From assembly GCF_014192055.1 (NCBI RefSeq), contig NZ_JACHXM010000018.1, forward strand, positions 1 to 64,000: a DNA stretch of 64,000 nucleotides, in the 5' to 3' direction. This DNA comes from Halomonas organivorans. GTDB lineage: Bacteria > Pseudomonadota > Gammaproteobacteria > Pseudomonadales > Halomonadaceae. A program made the position numbers and the translations under genes. A model generated the notes under the pieces. The model was not told the origin of the DNA, did not search any database, and worked only from the letters and a program-made list of their open reading frames with translations. Positions 51,093 to 60,800 of this stretch are shown here, piece after piece; the first letter of the stretch is position 1; each line of letters begins with the position of its first letter.

Positions 51093-51611
51093 ATGAACCA
51101 GCCCACCCACACCCACAAGTTCCAGGGCGGGCGCTTCGCCTTGATCACTGAGACACCCGGCACCGGGCCGCTCCAAGGGCAGACGCTGGTCGTCTACCAC
51201 GATCTCACCAAGGACGTTCAGGGTGCTACCACCCTAGAGGACTGGCGCAAGCAGTGGCGCCAGGTGGCCGCCGACGACTGCACCGTGTGCATGGGCACCG
51301 GTACCGACCAGATCAAGGGCAACAAGGCCGCCCCATGTGGCGGGTGCCTCGGGCTCGGGAAGGTGCGCCAAGACGGCGAGACGCCGGAAGATCGCTGGCA
51401 GGTGGCCGACGTCGCCCTCGGCATCATCCGGCGCCAGGCGCGGATCATCGAGCAGCGGGACCAGGTGCTGGCATTCCCCGAGGTACAGAAGGCACTGCAG
51501 GCAAGGAAGGCGAAAAAGGAAAAGGAGCCGCCGGACTGGGTCCAGCGTGAACAGGAATGGCGAGATGGGGGCGGCCGTGGCCACGGCGGCCGCCGGCACA
51601 CAGGAGACTGA
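51093..51611 (+). CDS. DnaJ-type zinc-finger phage protein
   Basis: 172 residues. Two C-x-x-C-x-G-x-G repeats (CTVCMGTG and CGGCLGLG), spaced like half of a DnaJ zinc finger, lie at about 66-90. A GGRFALITETPGTG N terminus precedes them and a Lys/Arg-rich C terminus follows. The ATG overlaps the methyltransferase relic stop. Function unknown. Confidence 0.65.
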   Translation: MNQPTHTHKFQGGRFALITETPGTGPLQGQTLVVYHDLTKDVQGATTLEDWRKQWRQVAADDCTVCMGTGTDQIKGNKAAPCGGCLGLGKVRQDGETPEDRWQVADVALGIIRRQARIIEQRDQVLAFPEVQKALQARKAKKEKEPPDWVQREQEWRDGGGRGHGGRRHTGD

Positions 51612-51613
51612 CG

Positions 51614-51838
51614 ATGGGCTTGGTACTCTCCAGAGATGAAGTGCGCGAGCTAACGGGGTGCGCCCAGCGCGCGCTCCAGCGCCAGCACTTGGATGCCCTG
51701 GGCGTCCCCTACGGCGTCAATGCCCAGGGATGGCCGGTGGTGCTACGCGACGCCGCAGTGAAGGCCCTGGGCGGCGAGGCAGCCAACGACGCGCGCCACG
51801 AGGAGGCGACTATCAACATGAGGTTCCTCGATTCATGA
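51614..51838 (+). CDS. DUF4224-like protein, possible excisionase
   Basis: 74 residues. VLSRDEVRELTGCAQRALQRQHLDALGVPYGVNAQGWPVVLRDAV-like sequence matches DUF4224, regularly found just upstream of phage integrases. The winged-helix pattern suggests a recombination directionality factor. It overlaps the integrase start (4 bases). Confidence 0.75.
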   Translation: MGLVLSRDEVRELTGCAQRALQRQHLDALGVPYGVNAQGWPVVLRDAAVKALGGEAANDARHEEATINMRFLDS

Positions 51839-52845
51839 AGGACATGCCGAAGCGCTGGGCCTACAAGCACGGCGCCTACTACTACCGGCCTAGGGATAGC
51901 GAACGGGAGCTGTTCGACGACAAAAGTTGGTACCGCCTGGGCCGCACCTACAGCGAAGCGTTGCGCACATTCGCTGGCATCCAAGAACTGCAGGTGAGCG
52001 AGAAGCTGATCAGTGTCATCGATCGCTACAAGGTCGAGGTGCTGGGGAAACGCAGCATCAGCACCCAAAACGGCTACGGGGTGGCGATCCGCCGTCTGCG
52101 CCAGGGCCTGGGCCACAACCCGGTGGCGGCGATCACGCCGAAAGTGGCCTATCGCTACATGGATGCCCTCGCCAAGGCCAAGGGCATGTCGGTGGCGAAC
52201 ACTGACCTCAAGGTGCTGAACCAGGTGATGAACGCAGCGGTGCGCTGGGGGATCATAGAGCGCAACCCGCTCAAGGGGGCGGTCAAGTACTTCGGCAAGC
52301 GGGATGGCTTAAAGAAAGAGCGGGATCGCTACGTCGAGGACTGGGAGCTGGCCGCCTGGCAGAGCGTGGCCACGCCTCAACAACGGGCCTTTGCGGCCAT
52401 CGTCATGCTCACCGGTATTCGCAAGGGCGACTGCCTGGGCATCATGGAAGCCCACATCACCGATGAAACCCTGACGATTCACGTCAGCAAGAACAGCCGG
52501 CCGGTCGTGTTCGAGATGACCAAGGCTCTACGCGCCGCCATCGAGCAGGCCAGGGCATGCAAGCCGGCACCCTCGCTCTACCTGCTGCCCAATCGCTTCG
52601 GCCGCTGCCAGGTCAGCCCCAGCGGCAAGAGCCAGCCGTTCGATGACAAGTGGCGGCAGACCATGCGCCAGGCAATCAAGGAAACCGACCTGGAGGAGCC
52701 ATTCACCCGGCATGACCTGCGAGCCAAGGTGGGCAGTGACGCCGAGGACGAACGCCGCGCCCAGGAGCTGCTCGACCACAGCGACCCGAGCATTACGCGC
52801 CAGCACTACCGTCGAAAGAAACGCACCATTCGGCCGGTGAAATAG
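51835..52845 (+). CDS. int: Tyrosine-recombinase integrase
   Basis: 336 residues. Arm/core-binding N-terminal half; catalytic residues Arg196 (TGIRKGD), His293-x-x-Arg296 (RHDLR), His315 (LLDHSD) and Tyr325 (RQHYRR). It integrates the phage at tRNA-Gly. The gene ends 120 bases from attR. Long upstream in-frame sequence belongs to the DUF4224 region. Confidence 0.95.
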   Translation: MKDMPKRWAYKHGAYYYRPRDSERELFDDKSWYRLGRTYSEALRTFAGIQELQVSEKLISVIDRYKVEVLGKRSISTQNGYGVAIRRLRQGLGHNPVAAITPKVAYRYMDALAKAKGMSVANTDLKVLNQVMNAAVRWGIIERNPLKGAVKYFGKRDGLKKERDRYVEDWELAAWQSVATPQQRAFAAIVMLTGIRKGDCLGIMEAHITDETLTIHVSKNSRPVVFEMTKALRAAIEQARACKPAPSLYLLPNRFGRCQVSPSGKSQPFDDKWRQTMRQAIKETDLEEPFTRHDLRAKVGSDAEDERRAQELLDHSDPSITRQHYRRKKRTIRPVK

Positions 52846-52855
52846 GCCGGCCGGC

Positions 52856-52928
52856 TGTCTCACGCCACCCTAGGCAAAATCGCAGAAACAAGCACTTATC
52901 GAGGGAAAAATCAGAAAAACGTGAGACA
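52856..52928. promoter_or_regulatory. Integrase arm-type sites, right (TGTCTCAC, inverted pair)
   Basis: TGTCTCAC at 52856-52863 and its reverse complement GTGAGACA at 52921-52928, between the integrase stop and attR. It is the same 8-mer as near attL. Confidence 0.55.
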
Positions 52929-52930
52929 GC

Positions 52931-52960
52931 TTGCAAAGGCCAAGGTATTGGATTTACTAT
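52931..52960 (+). promoter_or_regulatory. Phage-borne promoter for the reconstituted tRNA-Gly
   Basis: TTGCAA (52931-52936), an 18-bp spacer and TACTAT (52955-52960), 12 bases before the tRNA 5' end. It replaces the native TTGTAA/TATACT promoter now left at attL. Confidence 0.6.
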
Positions 52961-52965
52961 CAAAT

Positions 52966-52996
52966 CCGCCTCGCGGGTGTAGCTCAATGGTAGAGC
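52966..52996 (+). repeat. attR: 31-bp direct repeat
   Basis: Identical to 12552-12582. Here it is continuous with the remaining 3' part of the tRNA gene, so a full tRNA is present. Confidence 0.9.
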
Positions 52997-53046
52997 AGAA
53001 GCTTCCCAAGCTTAAGACGAGGGTTCGATTCCCTTCACCCGCTCCA
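52973..53046 (+). tRNA. tRNA-Gly (CCC anticodon)
   Basis: 74 bases including encoded CCA. Acceptor GCGGGTG/CACCCGC, D arm with AATGGT loop, anticodon loop TTCCCAA (anticodon CCC), and T arm GAGGG-TTCGATT-CCCTT. It closely resembles E. coli glyU. The first 24 bases come from the phage side of the recombination. Confidence 0.95.
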
Positions 53047-53276
53047 ACGGCCCTTCCAGATTCGCTTCTCCGCACCCCGCAAGCTACCGAATCTCAAGGC
53101 TTTACCGCTCCATACATGTCCTGACATGAGCAGGCATAGCGCAGAGCCCCGTGTATGGCGAGATTTCTGCCATACATGGAAGCCGCTCCATGAAGCGTGG
53201 GAACGGCAAGCGTCGCCCGCTAGCGGATATCTGCCATCAACGCTCGATTCCGAGGCAGAGGAGTGCCGCGCAAGCG

Positions 53277-54053
53277 TCAGCGACCGCCCTTTTCCTCGCC
53301 GACGGCGATCAGGACGTCCATATCGAGGATGTGGATCTCACGACCGGCCGCAGCGACCAGGCCCTGCTGCTGAAAGCGCCCCAGCACGCGGCTGACGGTT
53401 TCCACGGCCAGGCCCAGGTAATTGCCGATATCCGCCCGCGTCATCGAGAGCCGAAACGTGTAGGGCGAGTAGCCGCGCCGACGAAAACGGTCGGACATGC
53501 TGATGAAGAAGGTCGCGAGCCGCTGGTCGGCGGTCTTGTGCGACAGCAGTCGAATCATCCGCAGGTCCTCGCGCATCTCCTTGCTCATGCAGCGGTAGAG
53601 CTGGGCACGCAGCACAGGCATCCGTTCGGAGAGCGTATCGAGCCGGTCGAAGGGAATCTCGCAGACGGTGGAGGTTTCCAGGGCGATCACCGAGCCGGCG
53701 TAAGCGGCCTCGTCGATGCCATCGAGCCCCACCAGTTCACTGGGCAGATAGAAATGGGTCAACTGCTCCTCGCCGCCACCCTCGGCGGTGAGTTGCTTGA
53801 GACTTCCGGATCGCACGGCATAAACGCCGGTGAACGGGCTACCCTGCCGAAACAGCAACTCGCCCTTCCTCAAGGGAGGACGGCGACGAATGATGGTGTC
53901 GAATTGATCCAGGTCCTCGAGCCCGAGAGCCAGGGGAAGGCACAGCGAGCGATGACCACAGCTCTGGCAGCGGCTCTCCTCGAGAGGAGAGCATTGCCCG
54001 GGGGCCATGGCCATCGACGCCTTGCCGCTTTTATCACTATCGTCGCGAGACAT
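53277..54053 (-). CDS. anr: FNR/Anr oxygen-sensing regulator
   Basis: 258 residues. [4Fe-4S] ligands C29-x2-C32-x5-C38 (CQSCGHRSLC) plus a later Cys in ETSTVCEIPF match FNR. A cNMP-like barrel, dimer helix and C-terminal HTH follow (MTRADIGNYLGLAVETVSRVLGRFQQQGLV, with the E-x2-S-R recognition residues of FNR). It activates anaerobic or denitrification genes under low oxygen. It lies directly after the tRNA/attR, transcribed toward it. Confidence 0.93.
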   Translation of the reverse strand: MSRDDSDKSGKASMAMAPGQCSPLEESRCQSCGHRSLCLPLALGLEDLDQFDTIIRRRPPLRKGELLFRQGSPFTGVYAVRSGSLKQLTAEGGGEEQLTHFYLPSELVGLDGIDEAAYAGSVIALETSTVCEIPFDRLDTLSERMPVLRAQLYRCMSKEMREDLRMIRLLSHKTADQRLATFFISMSDRFRRRGYSPYTFRLSMTRADIGNYLGLAVETVSRVLGRFQQQGLVAAAGREIHILDMDVLIAVGEEKGGR

Positions 54054-54270
54054 GGCCTGTTCCAAACTGATACGCCATACATGACGCCCGACCGCAAACA
54101 GCATCGATGCTCTGCACCGCCATGCAGAGGCACTGTCGGGAGGAATTCACTGCGGCATTGGCCCACGCTACCGTCGACAAGAAAGAGGCATCTATAACAT
54201 TTGTTAAGAAAGAGGCGATTCAACACCCATGGGCCCGACCATTGTCTGCGGCAGAGCCAGCCTCGAGGGC

Positions 54271-55032
54271 CTAGCGGGAGTCCCCCCGCAGCGCTTCCAG
54301 CCGCTCCAGGAGACCGTCCATGCGGTCGCTGAGATAGCCGTCTTCAAACTCCGCCTCGTCGTAAAGACGCTGCGTATCGGGAATGGCGACGTAGTCGCGA
54401 TGCTTCTTCATGACGCCATCCCGCTCCAGCGCCATCAGGATACGATTGATGTGCACCGATGACTGGCCCAGTATCTGGCCCAACAGCTGCTGTGAGATGG
54501 GGAACGGCATGCTCTCCGGGGCCACCCCGCGGACCTTGCGCAGCCGCAGGAAGGTCTCGAGCACGAAGTGACAGACCTGGATCCGGGCCGAGCGGTGAAG
54601 CGTCACCATCATGCGCTCGGTGAGCAGTGCTTCCTGACGCGAAATGGCGGCGAACAGCGCGATCGCCAGGGGGGGAGACGCCATCACGAGATCGACGATC
54701 TCATGATGGGGAAAACCACAGACGATACCGGACGTGATCAGTCTGGCTTCGCTGACGTGGCGAGGCAGGGTGAATTCTCGCAGCCCGAGGATATCGCCAG
54801 GCAGCAGCAGCTCGATGATCTGCCGCTCGCCGTCGCGAGTGTCGCGAAAGGTACACGCCCAGCCATCCTGGAGAATGAACAGGTCCTGCACCGGATCGCC
54901 AGACGTCCATAAACGCTCGCCCCTGACCGCCCGGTACGGGTGACGTTCGAGGCCTTCCAATAGCCGCCTCTCGCTCGATTCCAGCTCGATATAGCGACCC
55001 ATCGAAGCCCCGAGGCCGTTGACGGTTCCCAT
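54271..55032 (-). CDS. Crp/Fnr-family regulator without Fe-S cysteines
   Basis: 253 residues from the ATG at 55032 (GAGG upstream). Effector barrel (LFILQDGWACTFRDTRDGERQIIELLLPGDILGL), dimer helix, and HTH_Crp (PISQQLLGQILGQSSVHINRILMALERDGV). The FNR N-terminal cysteine cluster is absent, so it does not sense oxygen through an Fe-S cluster. The effector is unknown. Similar proteins are widespread in alpha- and gammaproteobacteria. Confidence 0.88.
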   Translation of the reverse strand: MGTVNGLGASMGRYIELESSERRLLEGLERHPYRAVRGERLWTSGDPVQDLFILQDGWACTFRDTRDGERQIIELLLPGDILGLREFTLPRHVSEARLITSGIVCGFPHHEIVDLVMASPPLAIALFAAISRQEALLTERMMVTLHRSARIQVCHFVLETFLRLRKVRGVAPESMPFPISQQLLGQILGQSSVHINRILMALERDGVMKKHRDYVAIPDTQRLYDEAEFEDGYLSDRMDGLLERLEALRGDSR

Positions 55033-55464
55033 GTCGCCACCTCGATCGTTTCTCCCGTCATTTCGAGTGAGCGGAACGGCTTTTCCAGCCGGACCATGGA
55101 AGGCTGCTTGCCTCATGATTCAGGTTAGACCCTCGGCCGGGCATGCCGACAAGGGCAAAGATTTGCTACCTGCCACGGCGTGAACAGCGCTGCGCCTCAC
55201 CGCCCCCTGTCGACGCTCTTTTCCCGGCCGTCCATGACGCCTCGTCTGCGCCCCGCACGCAGGCAGGCGGGGAATCAGCCGACGTCGAGCACGCCTCCCT
55301 GTCGCAGCGATGCCCAGCGCATGAGAAACCTCACCGCCAAGCATGAAATCGCCCGACGGGGCGCAGGCAGGCAGACAAACTTGACCGGCGTCATGGTCGC
55401 TCGTCATGCCCTTTCCTACCTTTGCCTCTCATGTCACCGTGCCGCATTCATGGAGGCCGCTGCA
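55033..55464. other. Intergenic region between Crp-family regulator and ferritin-like gene
   Basis: 432 bases without a convincing gene. A TTGACC (55381) with a weak TCATGC at 17-bp spacing could be a promoter for the downstream gene. Nothing else stands out. Confidence 0.4.
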
Positions 55465-56016
55465 ATGTCCCATCCCGCTCCCACGGCTTTGCTACCCCAG
55501 GAGCTGCTGGCCCTGGCCATCGATCACGAGCGCCAGGAGTTGCAACGCTACCGCAAGCTGGCCTTTCGCTTCCTGACGTTCGGCCGGGGAATCAGCTCCC
55601 TGATGGCGACTCTCGGCATCGAGTGCGAAGCGCGACTGGCCGAATTGCAGCAAACGGCACGAGAGATCGCCCCGTCACCGATGCCTGACCCGCCTGCTGC
55701 CGACACCACGGCGATAGCGGACGACGGGCTGATCGCGGATCGCTGGCAGGCGCTTCGCACCCTGAAACGCGCCATGATCCGCGCCGAGCATGCGGCGCGC
55801 GTCTTCATGCATTGTCAGGAGAGCAACCTCTCCCCTGCCCTGCAATCACTGCTGCAAGGCATGGCGATACAGAAACGGGCGGAATGTCACATCCTGCAGG
55901 AGCTGATTGCCGCACACGATGTGGAGATCGCACCCGACACCCCGCTCGCCTCGCATTCCTGGCCGAGAGGCTGGCTGGCAGGTGCCAGGCACCTGAGGGG
56001 AATGTCCGCCGACTGA
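55465..56016 (+). CDS. Ferritin-like/rubrerythrin-like helical protein, uncharacterised
   Basis: 183 residues from the ATG at 55465, with GGAGG eight bases upstream. Helical pattern with metal-ligand-like E/H pairs (AIDHERQELQRYRKLAFRF; RAEHAARVFMHCQESN; KRAECHILQELIAAHD). This is the order expected of a four-helix ferritin-like fold. It is not a known ferritin or bacterioferritin by eye. Stands alone downstream of the Crp regulator. Confidence 0.55.
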   Translation: MSHPAPTALLPQELLALAIDHERQELQRYRKLAFRFLTFGRGISSLMATLGIECEARLAELQQTAREIAPSPMPDPPAADTTAIADDGLIADRWQALRTLKRAMIRAEHAARVFMHCQESNLSPALQSLLQGMAIQKRAECHILQELIAAHDVEIAPDTPLASHSWPRGWLAGARHLRGMSAD

Positions 56017-56271
56017 CGCGCCGGCTGGCCGTATCGCTCGCCGTGACGCCCCGCTTCCCGTCATGGGCAGCACCGGGATGCCGGAATGCCTCCGGCCTGG
56101 CCCACTCGGGCCGAAGGCCGTACAATCTCGACGACCCCGCGAAGGAACGGCGGCCGCCGTGACGACGGCTCTGCCACTTTCCTGCGCCGGGATCGATCAC
56201 GCCGGGAGAAGCGCCCCTCCCCGCTCCACTCGTGCCTCGCTGCGGCGAGCCCAGCCGTCATTCTGCGCGCC

Positions 56272-56643
56272 ATGGCCTTGTTCCTGACCGTTTTTCTCGT
56301 TTGCCTGCTGATCATCGGTGGCATGGTCGCCATCCTGATGACCGCCAGGACCCCGCGCTACCGCACCGAACCGGAGCACCTCCTGGCGCTGTTCGATCAG
56401 GCGCTGGAGAGCCGCGTCAACGAGAATGAGTGGAACGCCGTTATCGGCTACCCGATTCGACACGACGAATATCTGGAAGGGGTGCGTCGCCGCGCCCATC
56501 GATTGATGGACGACCACGGCCGCCACGGCCGGGTAGCGCGAGGCAAGCCCCTGCTGGACAGCGAAGGCCAGGCCGAGCTGGCCGCCCTGCGCGATCACCT
56601 CGCCGCCCGCACCGCATTACGCCACGACCGCCGCCAGGAATGA
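56272..56643 (+). CDS. Uncharacterised membrane-anchored protein
   Basis: 123 residues from the ATG at 56272: N-terminal transmembrane helix (ALFLTVFLVCLLIIGGMVAILM), then a soluble basic domain (EHLLALFDQALESRVNENEWNAVIGYPIRHDEYLEGVRRRAHRLM). It resembles short gammaproteobacterial proteins of unknown function. The frame upstream (from 56086) is probably not translated. Confidence 0.6.
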   Translation: MALFLTVFLVCLLIIGGMVAILMTARTPRYRTEPEHLLALFDQALESRVNENEWNAVIGYPIRHDEYLEGVRRRAHRLMDDHGRHGRVARGKPLLDSEGQAELAALRDHLAARTALRHDRRQE

Positions 56644-56703
56644 GTCACGGCGCGGGATCCGGTACACTGGCGACACGCCGTGAAGCCACGCCGGAGGCCA
56701 ACG

Positions 56704-57504
56704 ATGACCAGCGCCATCCGCCAGACCCCGCTCGACACCGCCATCCATCACCACGCTCACGATTTTCACCAGATCGTGATCGGGCTCGATGGCCAGGCAG
56801 AGTTCGAGATCGAAGGGCTCGGCGGCTCCATTTCGGCGCTCTCGGGATGCATCGTGCCGGCCAACCATCTGCACTACTATGCCGGGACCGGTGACAACCG
56901 CCAGCTGATCCTCGACCTGCCCCAGGACGCCCTGTCGCTGACCGGCCATCATCATGAGCTGGCCCGCCTGTTCGATGCTCCTCGCTTCTTCGACCTGGAC
57001 GATCCACTGGCGCGGTTCCTCGACTTCGTGCTTCACGAGCTTCATCAACTGGCCGGCCAGGGCGCGTTGACCACCCTGCATCAGGAGCGCCTGGCCACCA
57101 CGCTGCTGGGCTCGCTGCACGCTCGCCTGGCCAGCGACGCCTCGTCCACCGGGCGCCCACTCGACCTGACGGCCCTGGATCGCTTCATCGACCGCCACCT
57201 GGCCGGGAGCTTGCGGGTCGCCGACCTGGCGGCCGAGGCCTGTCTCAGCGAGGCACACTTCACCGTGCGCTTCCGCGCCCAGACCGGCCTCTCGCCGTGG
57301 CGCTACGTGATGCGCCGGCGCCTCCAGGCGGCCAATCGACTGATCCGCGAAAGTCATCTGCCGCTCTCCGAGATCGCCGCGCTCACCGGATTCACCAACC
57401 AGAGCGCCCTGTCACGCGCCTTTCGTCGCGATTACGGTCATCCCCCCAGCCAGCTTCGCCAGACGGCATCGCGACGCCTCGGCAGCGGCCTGCCAACATC
57501 ATAG
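56704..57504 (+). CDS. AraC-family regulator (PruR-like) upstream of putA
   Basis: 266 residues. An N-terminal cupin-like sensing domain (HHHAHDFHQIVIGLDGQAEFEIEG; VPANHLHYYAGTGDNRQLILDL) and a C-terminal double HTH (VADLAAEACLSEAHFTVRFRAQTGLSPWRYVMRRRL; LSEIAALTGFTNQSALSRAFRRDYGHPPSQLR). Position directly before putA matches PruR, the proline-utilisation activator of Pseudomonas. This PutA lacks its own DNA-binding domain, so an external regulator is expected. Confidence 0.85.
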   Translation: MTSAIRQTPLDTAIHHHAHDFHQIVIGLDGQAEFEIEGLGGSISALSGCIVPANHLHYYAGTGDNRQLILDLPQDALSLTGHHHELARLFDAPRFFDLDDPLARFLDFVLHELHQLAGQGALTTLHQERLATTLLGSLHARLASDASSTGRPLDLTALDRFIDRHLAGSLRVADLAAEACLSEAHFTVRFRAQTGLSPWRYVMRRRLQAANRLIRESHLPLSEIAALTGFTNQSALSRAFRRDYGHPPSQLRQTASRRLGSGLPTS

Positions 57505-57856
57505 AAGCCTGTCGACTCCGACCGCTTCCGGGGCCAAAGGAAGCGAATGTCGCGACGCCCTCATCGTTGCAATGAAGCGAAACACTGGCCATTTCGCCCC
57601 TCGAATCGCATGACATTTTCCGCAAGGCCAGATGTTGTCTTGAACGGGGTGCCACGCTTATAGGCCATAGACCTAAGTCGTAGAAAGTTCCGTTTCTCGA
57701 CCCAATATCCGCGAATTCGTCAAATCCCCCAACGGAATCGACAAGCAGAGCCTCAACGGGCGCCCTACCCTTTCAGGATACCGTGCATTCGCCGACGTCC
57801 CCTGACTCGGCGGCGGGAACTCTACCCTGTACGACGGGTTGCTTTCGGGGAAATAC
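57505..57856. promoter_or_regulatory. putA regulatory region
   Basis: 352 non-coding bases. A candidate promoter is TTGTCT (57635-57640), 18-bp spacer, TATAGG (57659-57664), followed by GACCTAAGTC (57670-57679). The spacing from the promoter to the ATG leaves a leader of nearly 190 bases. AraC-type sites are expected here but cannot be assigned. Confidence 0.45.
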
Positions 57857-60800
57857 ATGCTCAACGCCAACAACATGCTGGAGGACGCCACCTGGCGTCA
57901 GGATCTCGACACGCTCTTCACGCGCATCAGCGAACACTATTCGGTCGACGAGAACGCCTACGTCGCAGAACTCATCGCCGCACTCGGCGCGAACCGTCAG
58001 GACTTCGCCCGCACCGCCGACAAGACCGCCGAGCTGGTACGCGAGATCCGCGAGATGGATACCGCGGTAGACACCATCGACGAACTGCTCCAGCAGTACA
58101 GCCTGGACACCCATGAAGGCCTGATGCTGATGTGCCTGGCCGAGGCCATGCTGCGCATTCCCGACAAGGCGACCGCCGATGCCCTGATCGAGGACAAGCT
58201 CGGCCCGGCCGACTGGAAGTCGCACCTCGGCAAGAGCGAATCCTGGATGGTCAACGCCTCCACCTGGGGCCTGCTGATGACCGGCCGCGTGGTGACCCTG
58301 GACAAGCCTCAGGAAGGCCGGCCGTCCGGCTTCATCAACAAGATGGTCAACCGCATGGGCGAGCCGGTGATCCGCCGCGCCATGGTCGAGGCCATGAAGG
58401 TCATGGGCAAGCAGTTCGTGCTCGGCCGCGACATCGACGAGGCCCTCAAGCGCTCCAAGCCGCTGTTCGAGAAGGGCTACACCTACTCCTACGACATGCT
58501 CGGCGAAGCCGCTCGCACGCGCCGCGATGCACGCCGCTACTTCGAGGACTACGCCCAGGCCATCGAGCGGGTCGGCAAGACCAGCCGCTCGCTGTCCAGC
58601 CGCACCCCCACCCCCTCGATCTCCATCAAGCTCTCGGCGCTGCACCCGCGCTACGAGTTCGGACGCCGCGAGCAGGTACTGCGCGAACTGGTCGCCAGCG
58701 TGCGCGAACTGGCCGCCATGGCCCGCGAGCGAAGCGTCGCGGTGACCATCGATGCCGAGGAAGTCGACCGCCTGGAGCTGTCGCTGGAGGTATTCCGCGC
58801 CGTCTACGAGAGCGACACCTGCCGCGGCTGGGGACAGTTCGGGCTGGTCGTCCAGGCCTACTCCAAGCGCGCCCTGCCGGTGCTGCACTACCTCAATCGT
58901 CTGGCCGAATACCAGGGCGACGAGATTCCGCTGCGACTGGTCAAGGGCGCCTATTGGGATACCGAGATCAAGGAATCCCAGCAGTTGGGCGTGGATGGCT
59001 ACCCGGTCTACACCCGCAAGGCGTCCACCGACGTAGCCTACCTGATGTGCGCTCGCTTCCTGCTGTCCGACGCCACCCGCGGCCGGATCTTCCCGCAGTT
59101 CGCGACCCACAACGCCCACACCATCACCAGCATCCTGGAGCAGGCCAACGAGGCCGACCGGGCCTTCGAGTTCCAGCGCCTGCACGGCATGGGCGAGGCG
59201 CTCTATGATGCGGCGCTCAAGCGCGCCCCGCAGGGCACCTACTGCCGTATCTATGCCCCCACGGGCGCCCACAAGGACCTGCTGCCCTACCTGGTGCGCC
59301 GACTGCTCGAGAATGGCGCCAACTCGTCGTTCGTCCACCAGTTGGTCGACCCCAAGGTCCCGGTGGAGTCACTGTGCGTCCATCCTGCGGAAACCCTGCG
59401 CCAGTACGACACCCTGGCCAACCAGCGCATCCCCCTGCCCCAGGACATCTACGGGCCTAACCGTCGCAACTCCAGGGGCGTGAACCTGAACATCCGCAGC
59501 CAGTACCAGCCGCTGATGGATGCCATGGCCAAGCACATGGACACTCGCTACGATGCGCGTCCGCTGCTGGCCTTCGATGTGGCCACCGACCCGGCCCTGA
59601 TGCACGAGGTCACCAGCCCCTATGACCGCCGTCAGGTCGTCGGCAGCGTGCTGTGGACCAGCAAGGAACAGGCGCAGAAGGCGCTGGACGCCGCCTGGGC
59701 GGCCTTCCCTCGCTGGGAGGCGACGCCGGTGTCCGAGCGTGCCGCCATCCTGCGCCGCTTCGCCGACCTGATGGAGACGCACCTGGCCGAGCTGATGGCG
59801 CTGTGCTCCCGGGAAGGCGGCAAGCTGCTCACCGACGGCGTCGACGAGATTCGCGAGGCGGTGGATTTCTGCCGCTACTATGCCAGCCGCGCCGAAGAAC
59901 TGTTCGCCGAGCCGACCCGCCTGCCGGGTCCCACCGGCGAGACCAACGACCTGATGATGGGCGGCAAGGGCGTATTTGCCGCCATCAGCCCCTGGAACTT
60001 CCCGGTGGCGATCTTTTGCGGCCAGGTGGTGGCGACCGCGGTGGCCGGCAACACCGTGCTGGCCAAGCCCGCCGAACAGACCTCGATCGTCGCCCATCGA
60101 GTGGTCGAGCTGCTGCACGAGGCGGGCATGCCACGCGACGTTGTCCAGCTGCTGCCCGGCGACGGTCCCACCGTAGGCAGCGTGCTGACCAGCGATCCGC
60201 GCGTCACCGGCGTGGTGTTCACCGGCGGCACCGACACCGCCCAGGTCATCAACCGCGCCCTGGCCAGCCGCGAGAACGCCGCGCTGCCGACCCTGGTGGC
60301 CGAGACCGGCGGCATGAACGCCATGATCGTCGACTCCACCGCCCTGCCCGAGCAGGTGGTGGCCGACGTCATCCACTCGGCCTTCCAGAGCGCCGGCCAG
60401 CGCTGCTCGGCGCTGCGCGTGCTCTATCTCCAGGACGACGTGGCCGATCGGGTCATCGAGATCCTCGAGGGCGCCATGGCCGAGCTGCACGTCGGCGATC
60501 CCCGCGACCTGGGCACCGACGTGGGTCCGGTGATCGACGAAGACGCGCGGCGCGGCCTGCAGGCGCACATCGAGCGGCTCAAGGGCGAAGGACGGCTGCT
60601 GGCCGAGACGACGCTCGACCCGGCGCACACCGCCGAGGGCACCTTCATCGCACCCACCGCCTTCCAGATCGATGGCATCGAGGCCCTGGAACGCGAGCAG
60701 TTCGGCCCGGTACTGCACATCGTGCGCTACCAGGCGCGGGATCTCGACCGGGTGATCGAGTCGATCAACGGTCGCGGCTATGGCCTGACCTTCGGCGTTC

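Larger units (their letters stand above)
50190..51096 (+). pseudogene. Relic DNA (cytosine-5) methyltransferase, interrupted
   Basis: The 5' end reads MIAIDLF, the start of C5-methyltransferase motif I, then loses similarity. The 3' end shows, in shifting frames, PGPTVSTT, GGRFALVG and finally SLPLHMLGNAVCPPVARDVIGALK to the stop at 51094-51096, which is the motif IX/X ending of phage Dcm-type enzymes. The catalytic centre is missing; two small minus-strand genes occupy the middle. The intact gene would normally be 300 or more codons. Confidence 0.6.

Noticed and set aside
53151..54197. 348-codon plus-strand frame over the FNR gene
   Set aside because: It is the antisense of an FNR protein with intact cysteine cluster and HTH.
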